Part shown: piece after piece, positions 1 to 10,800 of the stretch
How the letters are laid out: each line of letters opens with the position of its first letter
Numbering within the stretch: the stretch's first letter is position 1
Assembly (NCBI GenBank): GCA_946811185.2
Contig: OX328107.1
Location: 44,568,360-44,632,359, forward strand
Source: Hippopus hippopus
Taxonomy: Eukaryota; Mollusca; Bivalvia; Cardiida; Cardiidae
Length of the DNA stretch: 64,000 bases
Direction of reading: 5' to 3'
Notes under the pieces: generated by a model
What the model was told of the DNA's origin: nothing
Database searches by the model: none
What the model saw: only the letters and a program-made list of their open reading frames with translations
Translations under genes and position numbers: made by a program

Positions 1-485
1 ACTCGTCCGAGATATCATCAAGACAAACATTCTGACCAAGTTATATGAGTATCTGACTGAAAATGTGGTCTCTAGAGCGTACACAAGGTTTTTCTAAGAT
101 TTGACCTAGTGACCTAGTTTTTTGACCCGACATGACCCATTTTGGGACTCGTCCGAGATATCATCGAGACAAACATTCTGACCAACTTTCATGAGTATCG
201 GACAGAAAATGTGGCCTCTAGAACGTACCCAAGGTTTTTTCTAAGATTTGACCTAGTGACCTAGTTTTTGACCCGACATGACCCATTTTCGAATTTGTCC
301 GAGATATCATTAAGACAAACATTCTGACCAAGTTTTATGAGTATCGGATTGAAAATGTGGCCTCTAGAGCGTACACAAGGTAAAAGTTGACGACGGATGA
401 CGAACGACGGATGAGGCACGACGGACGCCGGACACAGCACGATCACAAAAGCTCACCATGAGCACTTCGTGCTCAGGTTAGCTAA
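1..485 (-). mobile_element. 145-bp tandem-repeat (Helitron-like?) element, partial
   Basis: About two and a half diverged 145-bp monomers containing GACCTAGTGACCTAG and ACATTCTGACCAA, then GACG-rich sequence, and the end hairpin TGAGCAC/TTC/GTGCTCA followed by AGCTAAAA. The other end lies left of the window. Same family as 2405-4313 in opposite orientation. Confidence 0.7.
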
Positions 486-524
486 AAACATCATGGAAAG
501 AGAAAAAAATGCAAAATTGTCAAA

Positions 525-656
525 CGTGTGAGAGGAATGAATCCAGTTGCAATAATTATCATCAATCCTGAGGGAGGAATTAGAAGAGCTGAGGAATTGA
601 ACCAACATCACCCCCCTTCATGCCAAGCCATGTACATAATGCACTAAACAACCAAG
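525..656 (-). mobile_element. tRNA-derived SINE fragment
   Basis: Reverse strand carries a B-box-like GGTTCAATTCC and an arrangement shared with the copies at 18945 and 41877, including ATTCATTCCTCTC. Confidence 0.5.
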
Positions 657-734
657 CTTTGCTCTAGAATTGACGCATTGAAACTATTTTAATGAGTACC
701 TACAACCTAAGTTATAGGTGTACATCTGTTTTAA

Positions 735-867
735 TCCTGACTTCTAACTGCTCTGTGAAAGAGAGCTTTTGATTCCACTATCGCTATTGGAAAGGGAAGA
801 AATGCTAGTAACCAGCATTTTTTCCTTTACCCACAACATTTTCTACCTATTTAAGAACAAATATGCC
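735..867 (-). mobile_element. TTAA-type palindromic MITE, partial
   Basis: Core GAAATGCTAGTAACCAGC and the following CTACC part of the family are seen; the outer ends are missing. Confidence 0.6.
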
Positions 868-1130
868 TGGCCAGGTTGCTTAGTGGTTAGCATATCTGAC
901 TCGTGACCTGGAGGTTGATTGTTCGATACCTGGTTGCTGCGAACTTTCTTTCCGGCGATTTTTCGCCTCTCACCTCTAATGCATGTGAGAAAAGTAGTCA
1001 ATGGCTTTGGAAAGAAAGTTGTGTCAGTACTGGTGTGAGAAAGCTAGGACACACATGGGTGCATCACACACCGCCATGATATGACCTAAGCTGTTAAAAT
1101 GACGTTAAACTCCAATACGATACAAAAAGA
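868..1130 (+). mobile_element. tRNA-derived SINE
   Basis: An A-box-like TTGCTTAGTGGTTAG and a B-box-like TGTTCGATACC lie at tRNA spacing. They are followed by a body (CTTTCTTTCCGG, GTGTGAGAAAGCTAGGACA) and the 3' tail GTTAAAATGACGTTAAACTC. The copy at 48741-49013 is its reverse. Confidence 0.7.
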
Positions 1131-1166
1131 ACATAATTGTACCATAATTCAAAAAAACATTAGAGC

Positions 1167-1431
1167 CATGCTTTTTGAAAAAGGGAGTTAATGCATGTGC
1201 TTAAGGTATTCACGCAGGTCAGTCTGCGCAGTCTGCACAGGCTGACCTAGGCCAAAACTTTTTGCAACAGTAATGGTCAATTTTCTGTATGTCAAAGGAC
1301 CAGTCTACCTCAAGATTCAGTCAGTTGTTAAAGAAAGTGGCTATTATGGATCCATAATTATGTGATGGCTTGATTGGTATCATGCGTCAAAGAAATGTGT
1401 TATGCCCCCTTTTGCAAGAGCATGGGTCATT
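1167..1431 (+). mobile_element. MITE family 2 (AGCCTGC core), complete copy
   Basis: Begins GCCATGCTTTTTGAAAAAGG and ends CCCCCTTTTGCAAGAGCATG, so the ends are inverted repeats. Subterminal core palindrome GGTCAGTCTGCGCAG/GCACAGGCTGACC. About 265 bp. Confidence 0.7.
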
Positions 1432-1454
1432 TATTTGTCTCCTGTGAATCCCTT

Positions 1455-1722
1455 CAAAATGGACAAGTCTAAAATTTTGCTTTGTGGTAAAGAGTTAACT
1501 CTTTATCACATGACAAAATTTTAGACAAATCCAAATTGGAAGAATTTCCAAAGGACATTGTAAATATGGCACAAGTAATGGGATTTGTCCGTAAAAGATA
1601 AGCAAACATTGTGGGAAAGAAAGAAAATGCTGGTTACCAGCATTTTCTCCTTTTCCGACAATGTTTTAAAAGCTTTCTTTCTCAGGGTCGTTAAAACTGG
1701 GGATTGTGTGGTAAAGGGTTAA
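1455..1722 (+). mobile_element. TTAA-type MITE, full copy with an adjoining end fragment
   Basis: 1494-1721 runs from TTAACTCTTTATCACA through the core palindrome to GTGTGGTAAAGGGTTAA. 1455-1497 is the end of another copy in opposite orientation sharing the TTAA. Confidence 0.75.
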
Positions 1723-1763
1723 ACTTCAAATTTATCTGTACATCTTTAACTGTTTGTCATCAG

Positions 1764-1845
1764 AGTGGGACAAGATCCTATGACAGTTTACCAAGGAGTA
1801 GGGCCAACACTGGGGACTATGTGGTACAATATCCTGTAAAAACAG
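1764..1845 (+). CDS. internal exon a of the tail-anchor gene
   Basis: A pyrimidine-rich tract ending in CAG precedes it and the donor is CAG/GTAAGA. One frame is open through the 82 nt: 27 codons plus one base, reading S-G-T-R-S-Y-D-S-L-P-R at its start and ending V-K-T. The extra base G joins GT of the next exon to make a glycine codon, so the phase fits exactly. It is too short to appear in ordinary ORF lists. It lies between MITE copies and is not itself repetitive here. The two Tyr residues sit in acidic or basic Ser-rich surroundings; no domain is recognised. Confidence 0.6.
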
Positions 1846-4800
1846 GTAAGATAAATTACCAATAATTTTTAACCCTCAAAGTGCCTTTCACAACTATGCT
1901 TGCCTTTTCAGCCGGTGTAGATTAAGGTCAGGCTACACGAAGCATTTGGACTGCTGAATAAAAGCATCAAATTCTTTCAGAGTGGTTAGCTCTTTACTAC
2001 ATGACAAACTTTTAGACCTGTCCAAATTGAAAGCATTTGCAGATGAGGAATTAGATGTACATCAAGTAACGTTATCTCTTTGATAGGATAGAAAACAAGT
2101 TGGGAAAGGAGAAAATGCTGGTTACAGTCCATTTCTCCTTTTCCCAACATGTTTTCTTGGGATTGTTTAACCTTTTACATTATGTTTCCCAGTCTTTTTG
2201 ATCCTGAGGAAGACTTCTGAAAACATTGTGGGAAAAGGAGAAAATGCTGGTAACTATGTTTTCTATCCTTCAAAAAACAAATTTTAATTTATGGGTCACA
2301 TTTATTGATTGATCTGTAAAATGCCTTGAATTTGAAAACATTCAGGACAATTCCTCATTTTTGGGTTATGATAAAAAAATAAACCCTTTACCAAATGGTC
2401 TCCTTTTTAGTTCACCTGAGCACGAAGTGCTCATGGTCAGCTATTGTGATCGTGCTGTGTCCGGCGTCCATTGTGCGTCGTCATCTTTTACCTTGTGTAC
2501 ACTCTAGAGGCCACATTTTCAGTCGGATACTTGTGAAACTTGGTCAGAATGTTTGTCTTGATGATATCTCAAACAAGTTCGAAAATGGGTCATGTCGGGT
2601 CAAAAACTAGGTCACTAGGTCAAAACTTAGAAAAACCTTGTGTACGCTCTAGAGGCCACATTTTAAGTCCGATACTCATGAAATTTGGTCATATTGTTTG
2701 CCTTGATGATATCTTAGACGAGTTTGAAAGTGGGTCATGTCGGGTCAAAAACTAGGTCACTAGGTCAAATCTTAGAAAAAACCTTGTGTAGGCTCTAGAG
2801 GCTACATTTTCTGTCCAATACTCCTGAAAGTTGGTCAGAATGTTTGTCTTTATGATATCTCGGACGAGTTCAAAAATGGGCCATGTTGGGTCAAAAACTA
2901 GGTCACCAGGTCAAATCTTAGAAAAACCTTGTGTACGCTCTAGAGGCCATATTTTCAGTCCAGTACTCCTGAAAGTTGGTCAGAATGTTTGTTATGATGA
3001 TATCTCAAACGAGTTTGAAAATGGGTCATGTTGGGTCAAAAACTAGGTCACTAGGTCAAATCTTAGAAAAACCTTGTGTAGGCTCTAGAGGCCACATTTT
3101 CTGTCCAATACTCCTGAAAGTTGGTCAGAATATTTGTCTTGATGATATCTCGGACGAATTCGAAAATGGGCCATGTGGGGTCAAAAACTAGGTCACCAGG
3201 TCAAATCTTAGAAAAACCTTGTGTACGCTCTAGAGGCCACATTTTCAGTCCAAAACCCTTGAAAGGTGGTCAGAATGTTTGTCTTGATGATATCTAGGTC
3301 ACTGTGTCAAATCTTAAAAAAAAACTTGTGTATGCTCCAGAAGCCACATTTTCTGTCCAATACTCTTGAAATTTAGTCAGAATGTTTGTCTTGATAATAT
3401 CGCAGATGAGTTCGAAAGTGGGCCATGTGGGGTCAAAAACTAGGTCACTAGGTCCAATCTTTGAAAAACCTTGTGTACGCTCCAGAAGCCACATTTTCAG
3501 TCCAATGCTCTTTAAAGTTGGTCAGAATGTTTGTTATGATGATAGCTTGAATGAGTTTGAAAATGAGTCATGTCAGGTCAAAAACTAGGTCACCAGGTCA
3601 AGTCTTAGAAAAACCTTATGTAAGCTCTTAGAGGCCACATTTTCAATCCAAAACTCTTGAAAGTTGGTCAGAATGTTTGTCTTGATAATTTCTTAGACTA
3701 GTATGAAAATGGGTCATGTTGGATAAAAAACTAGGTCACAAGGTCAAATCTTGGAAAAACCTTTTGTACTATAATTACAGTCCAATATTCTTTAAACTTT
3801 TGTTAGAATGTTTGTCTTGATGATATCTTGCATGAGTTTGAAAATGGGTCACGTGGAATAAAAACTAGGTCACCAAGTTTCATCCTTGAAAAAACTTGTG
3901 TACGCTTTAGTGGCCACATTTTCAGTCCAATAATCTTGAAATCTGCTTTGAATGTTTGTCTTGATAATATCTTAGACTAGTATGAATATGGGTCATGTTG
4001 GATAAAAAACTAGGTCATTAGGTCAAATCTCGGAAAAACCTTTTATACACCCTACAGGCCACATTTTCTCTTAAATACTCATGAAAGTTTGTCGGAATGT
4101 ATGTCTGGATAATTTCTACATGTCAAGTAGGCCGCCGAGACAAATTCTAGAAAAAGCTTGTGTGCACTCTAGAGGCCATATTTGTAAGCCCAATACTAAT
4201 GAGTGTTTTTGTCAGAGTGTTTGTCTTAATATCTCTGAAGAGATTGGAAATGGGTCATGTTTGATCAAAAGGCTCAGGTGAGCGACTTCAGGGCCATCAT
4301 GGCCCTCTTGTTTAATGACCTGAAGAAGCAGGCTTTTTGAAAACAATTTTGGACAAGATAAAAACTAGTGCTTGTTGCCAGAATTCTCTCTTTTTCTATA
4401 ATATTTTCCACTCTTCCATTTTCGACAGATCTCATCATTTGAGCCCAATTTAATTTGTCTTCTGCAAGTACTTTCAATACAGACTAGTCTAGAATTGGTA
4501 GTCTGGTAAATAGTTTAAAGGGGATATTTGAAAAACTATCATAGGGTGTGGGTCAAAGATCAGACTTCACATTCTTTGAGTAGTCTGATCTTGATCTACA
4601 CTGTTGCAAATTTAGGTCAACATGAAGATGAAGATGTGGAGACGGCTTTACTGAAAGCGGAACTTCAGCGACTTCGGCAGGAAAACTTGGAAGCCAAAAA
4701 ACAGCTACTGAGACAAGAGATTGAAAATGAGAGAATGAAAGCAGGTACATTTCTTAATAATCTCTTTACAGAACTATCACACAATCCTGACTTTTAATGA

Positions 4801-7800
4801 TCCTGAAGAGAAAGCTTTTGAAAACATTGTGGGAAAAAGAGAAAATGCTGGTAACCAGCATATTCTCCTTTTCCCACAATGTTTTCTACCCTATCATGGA
4901 CAGAAATCATCATTTTAGCAACATTTAGTTTGTTATCTGCTAATGTTTAATTTGGTCTAGTTCAAAATTATGCCATTTTGTAAAGAGTTAACAACTCTGA
5001 GGTAAATGCTTTTAAAACATTGTGGCAAAAAGGAGAAAATACAGATACCCACTTTTAATTTTTCATTTGCATAATTAACCCATAGAGTACTAAGCACAAC
5101 TCATAGTTGTTTATGTAGATCAGGATCAGACTACCTTTTGCAGTTAAAATAGATCAAGATTAGACTGCACATTATATATTATGCATGTATAGATGGAATT
5201 GACATGGGACACATTTTTGTGAAGTTTTGTTATCAAATAAATGAAATAATGCTACTTTCATGACTAAAGTAAATTACAGGAAGAATCAAGGGAGACAACT
5301 ATTAGCAGTCCACTTGTTAGAGGTATTTTACTGGTGCTTGTTGAAGAGTGGGGTTTGATACATTTTTATAATGCATTATTCCAAGCAAGTCTTCATACAG
5401 TAGGGATCCATTTTGCCTAAAAAATGCCTGATTTATGAAGTAGAGTTGTCCTTCAGCATGCAGAAAACTATACAAAAATAACAAAAGCAAAAAGTTGTTA
5501 CCCATGTCAGCCTGCACAGAGTGCACAGGCTAACACTTTTTGCAGATGCATCAAACCCTTTTCACAGAGCATAATGCATATGAGCCATGTTCTGTGAAAA
5601 GGGCACTTAATCACCTGCAAAAAGTCTCAACCCAGGTCAGCCTGTGCAGTCTGTGCATGCTGACCTAGGCTGGAACTTTTTGCTGTCAGTATTATATTTA
5701 TACCTTAAGGGCTTTATATCAATGAAACTTATATTTTCAGTCAGAAATTGGAATTTTTATTTTTAAAAATCACAGAAAGATGTACTCATTCACCCTTCCA
5801 GAGAATATGATTCATTTTATGTTGGTTTATGTTTCAGGGTCTGCATCCAATGTATATCCATATTCCTCGGCACCATCAATACCAGCACCACAACCATCTA
5901 GTTCCACAATAATACCGGTCAGACCTCTACCTCCACCAGACCCGGAGGAAACTGAAGCCGTAAATATTTTTGCTTTTTTATTGTTTTCATTTAAATCTCT
6001 TTTTCATAATCCACATTCTAGTTTTGTCAGTAACACAAAGACAATTTTGGGAAGACTTGAAACCATACCTTGTGAATTTGAATTTGTTGTATTAACTCTT
6101 TACTAAACCGTAAAATCTAGAACCTTTCAAATTAAAAAGTACCAGCATCTACAGACGACAAATTTTAAAGTGATACAAATTAATGAAATTTCTTTGACCG
6201 GTAAAAACACTGTGGGAAAAGGAGAAAATGCTGGTTACCAGCATTTTCTCCTTTTCTCACAATGATTTCAAAAGCCTTCTCTTTCAGGGATGTAAAAACT
6301 AAGGATTGTGTTGTAAAGGGTCAAAGGCTTTAGGACTGCCAAATGAATGGAATACAGTTGTTTCAAGGTCCATGGTTTTACACTGAAAGTTCAGAGATTT
6401 TTTTAGCTACAGTTTAGGGGGTTAAGATCAGAGAATAGACTGCATGTTCTGTGGAGTCTGATCTGAATCTATGCTGTCCACAGCAGGTATTGGTGTTGCT
6501 TGTAGTATCATTTTCAACACAATTTTAATGAAATATGGGAAGCAGTACAACTATCTGTGCAACCTGGGGTATATAGCAGTACATACAAAATTGACTTGCC
6601 AAATGGACACTTCCAGTTTTACTGGCTGTAGAGGGGATCAAACTGATATACTCTCCTGAAAATACAACCTGAATCCATTTCCATAGGTCCACTTAGGAAT
6701 CAAAGAAAAGTACAATGTTGGAACAAAGAGTCAAAGACTAGGCTAGAAAAATTAGCAAGCTTTAGCTCTGCTGGCCTAGGTATTATAGCACCTTAGTGTA
6801 TCTGTGTATGCTCTTGTGCCTGCACTGACTATTATTTTGGACATTCAATTCTTTAAAACTACTGTACAGACTGTGCAGATTGTGTAATAAAATCTTTATT
6901 CTTGCCCATCTGCCCCTTTCTCTTTATTTAGCAACAAACAATCTTGTGTTTACAGATCCTCTGGAAAAAAGTTTTTGAAAAAAACTGAGTTGGGGAAACG
7001 GGAAATCACTGGTTTCTTGGTTGGACAAAATAGTAAAACTGTCCAGGTTGAAGGCATTTGCAGACAACAATATAAATTTGGCTAAAGTAATGATTTTGGT
7101 TCTTGTAAAGGAAGAAAATATTGTTTGAAGAAAAGAAAATGCTGGTTACCAGCATTTTCTCCTTTTCACACAGTGTTTTCAAAAGTCCTCTTTGTCAGGG
7201 TTGTCACAAGTTGGGTCTGTTTAGTTAGTTTAAACATATTTTATTTGCAAATTCAACTAAAATGTACAAGATAATTTACAAATACAGTTCAAAATTTTAT
7301 GCAAAATGGATAAGAACGAAAGCAATGCTTATAATGTTCTTCTCCAAGTTGATAGCCTAAACAAATGAATACAAGTCATAAATTTAAACTAATATGCTAT
7401 ACAGTGAGAGAGAGATAATATTATTAATAATTGTTTGGGAATAGGGAAGAAATATGTTTTGATTGGAAAACTATGAAATGAGTTAGACTGAGAAGTACAG
7501 GAAGAGAAAGGGGAAAGATAAGGTAATGAAGAGATAGTGTAAAGTAGATAAGGTAAAGGAGTGTTCTTAAAAGGCTTTTATATGGTGAAAATATAAATTT
7601 GTTCCATTCTATAGTAAGCGTCAGTATTCCTGATAAAATTTAATAAAGGTAGAAAACAAAATTATCATACTGGAAATCGATTGCTTAACCTGATAAATGT
7701 TTGAACTTCAAGAAAAATTTTCTCATTGTCACGATATAGAAGATTACCTTTCCCAAAGAGTAACATCTCAAGATCAATATTACCAAATACTGATATTGGG

Positions 7801-10800
7801 TCTGTTTGGTAAAGGGTTAAACAATCAACTAAAGTACAAACATGGCTTTATATGCCTCTGCTGTATCAAAAGAAATAAAAACAAATGGGAGAGAAAGAGC
7901 AACTAATTTCTCTTTTCTATGAATATTTTTCACATCATAGGACACCTTGCAATATTTTTCCTTAGTGTCACTTTGTACAAAGGCTGCTAAGTTTTTGTTG
8001 TTCTTTCTTGCATGTTTGCTGCTGAGTCTTGCTGAATTCATATCTTTGCATATTATTCATAAGTTTTACACTGTTTGCATATTAGCTTACCTGAGAAAGA
8101 AGTGCTGAGGGTGAGCTTTTGTGATCATGCTGTGTCGGGCGTCCATCTTTCTTGGTCCAGTGTCCATCAAGTTTTACCTAATGTGTGCCCTAAACGAAAG
8201 GTGACGGTAATTGTGTGATTTCAAAATTTGAAATGTGTGTTTTTATAATTAGAAAGATACATGTATGCAACTCCAGACAACGAACCACCTTGGTTCAGTC
8301 AATATACATGACAAAACTACCATAAAAAAATCCTGTAACTATGGGTCTTAACAATGATACATATTTTTCTTTAGAACCCGATAGAATATTTTCTGTCAAA
8401 CCCATGAGCATAATAATACTGAAAGGACTTCATTAAATCCTTTAACTTAATGAATGGTCAGGTTGCCAAGATCTGACCAACTTACATGTACACAGTTCAC
8501 CAACAATTTACATTGAAATTACACCAAATCATGTGGCAATTTTTTTTAAACATGCATGCAGTCAGTAGAAGCATACATACTTGTAACTAATTGATAGTTC
8601 CTCAGTCAAAAAATCTTCAAGTCGAGGTGTAATAGACGATATTTGCACTCCATGGTTTAGTCGTCAGCTAACATTCTGTTAGCGAAATGGATGACCCAGA
8701 GTGTCTGTCTTAATGATATCTCAGATGAGTTTTAAAAGGGCTGCTGTTGGTCAAAAAGTAGATAAGTTGGTAAAATCATAAAAAAAAAACCAAGTGTGAC
8801 TGTAGATACCATATTTTCAGTCTCGTACTCTTGAAACTTGGTTGAGTTTGTCTTTATCATGTCTCAGGCACATGTGAAAATTGGACATCTTGGGTAAAAG
8901 TTTGATCATGTGGTCAAGTCTTAGAAATACCGTACATGCACTCCAGATAGAATATTTTCTGTCAAAGCAGTTTGTCATTAAATCTGTTACCCTTGAAACA
9001 GTAATTAGGTATTTTGTTTGTTGATGATCTGTGTAAAATTGTTTCACAAAAGATATTATGTCTGACAGCTCATTATCTGCTGATAAAGAAATAGTTTCTG
9101 ATGTGAAGTAATTTGTGGGGCGCTCTGTAAGTTTGGTTAACTCTTTACTGTAAGACAAAATTTAAGACTGGTCCAAGTTAAAAGCATTTTCTCAAAAAAT
9201 TCAGTGTCTCAAATGATAGGATTTGACTTTAAAAAAAAAACTGAAGAAATGGGAGAAAATGCTGGTTAACAGCATTTTCTGCTTTTTCCACCATATTTTT
9301 GAAATCACATTCTTTTAGGGTTGTTTTAAGACTGTATTGTTTGATAAAGGATTAATGGCATATTGACTGAAAAAAAAAAAACAGTCATGCTCAGTGAAAA
9401 GGGAGCTTAATGCATCTGCAAAAAGTATCAACCCAGATCAGCCTGCACAGTCCACACAGGCTGACCTGGGCCAAAACTTTTTGCAATTGGGCAATTTTCT
9501 GCATGCCAAAGGACCTGTGTACCTCATGATTCAGTCAGTTTTTAAGTATAATTGATTTTATGAATCCACAAGTATGTGATAACTTGCTTGGTATTATAGA
9601 TCACAGAGATGCATTAAGCCCCCTTTTGCCAGGGCGCGGTTCAATTGTCTTTTTTTTTTATGTGGCTTACTGTCTCAGTATGGCCTCTTGATTCAGTCTT
9701 TGAAAATAATTGATTAAAATTGTAGAATACTTCGCATGGATAGATCATTTGGCATACCTCTTTTGGATTATTTGATGGTAACTTGACATGTAGAAATACA
9801 TAGATATTATGGGTAAAAATTATTTTGGCTGCATAAAAGATAGAATGTTGGTTATTATAATGCAGTCTTTGAAACACAGATGCCAGTTAGCTTTCCAGCT
9901 TTATATTGCAGTAAAGAAATACATGAACACTATGCCTTGTTTATTGTGACTCCAGGAAGGGTCCTTATTGGTGTAGTGTTTCAAATTCCATGATGAGCAG
10001 GTCAAGTTTTTGGAACTACCCTCACTACGGTGCAAGTACTGGTTAGCTCTTTATCACACAACAAAATTTTGCACTGGTAACCAGCTATTTTTCCTTTCCC
10101 ACATCACTTTCTACCCTTTGACAGATAGTTTCTATAAATTGAGCCATATTTAATTTGTCATCCGCAAATGCTTTCTGTTTGGAGAAGTCTAAAATTTTTT
10201 TGTTTGGTAAAGAGTTAAACTATAGATAACTCTGAGATTTGTAACCCCAGGACATGTAGTTTATAGTGTCAGCTGTTTCAATTTGATGAAGCCAATGATA
10301 GTCATCTTCGCTAGCCAAGGGTGATGATCAAGCTATGCTACTGTATTCACCCTTGGCTGATCTAGTCGAAATTTGTGATCCCCACAACACACTGCCCACT
10401 GAATTTTGATAGTATCATATCTAAAATTGCATCATTGAAAACCAGTCAAACATTGCGTAGCTTAACCCTTTTTGCAAAATCCACACGTACACTCTGACAG
10501 TCCATCATCTTGAGATGTATCCTAAATCTTTATCTAATTGATTTGTTACAGTGAATATTAAAGTAAATATTGTTCATCTACATTTTTTGTCAATGATTCT
10601 CAGTATACTGAACAGTTCTCTCCTGTGCTTGCTGTTTTTATTTAAGTTAGCTGATGATGGATAGCAAATGTAACATGCTGTTTAATTGGTGCTTTCAGAA
10701 CAGACAGCAGCCAATGATTACGCATATCTGGGGGATTACAAATTTTGACTTGATCAGCCAAGGGTGACTAGAGCGACTTAGTAACTGTCACCCTTGGCCA

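Larger units (their letters stand above)
7025..7822 (+). mobile_element. TTAA-type MITE split by a LINE insertion
   Basis: The MITE body runs to 7222 and resumes at 7796 with TTGGGTCTGTTT, then GGTAAAGGGTTAA. The 12-bp TTGGGTCTGTTT occurs on both sides (7211-7222 and 7796-7807), the target duplication of the insertion 7223-7795. Confidence 0.65.

Noticed and set aside
2395..3588. Series of overlapping 66-71-codon frames with similar MVRMFVLMISQTSSK-like text
   Set aside because: They follow the 145-bp repeat unit, start and stop at the same repeat positions, occur on both strands in other copies, and change with indels of the repeat. No protein signal.
6471..6659. 62-codon frame with VLVLLVV or GIGVACSIIF text near a CAG
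   Set aside because: Overlaps a foldback repeat, has no clear pyrimidine tract, and gives a helix too short for an anchor in phase 0.
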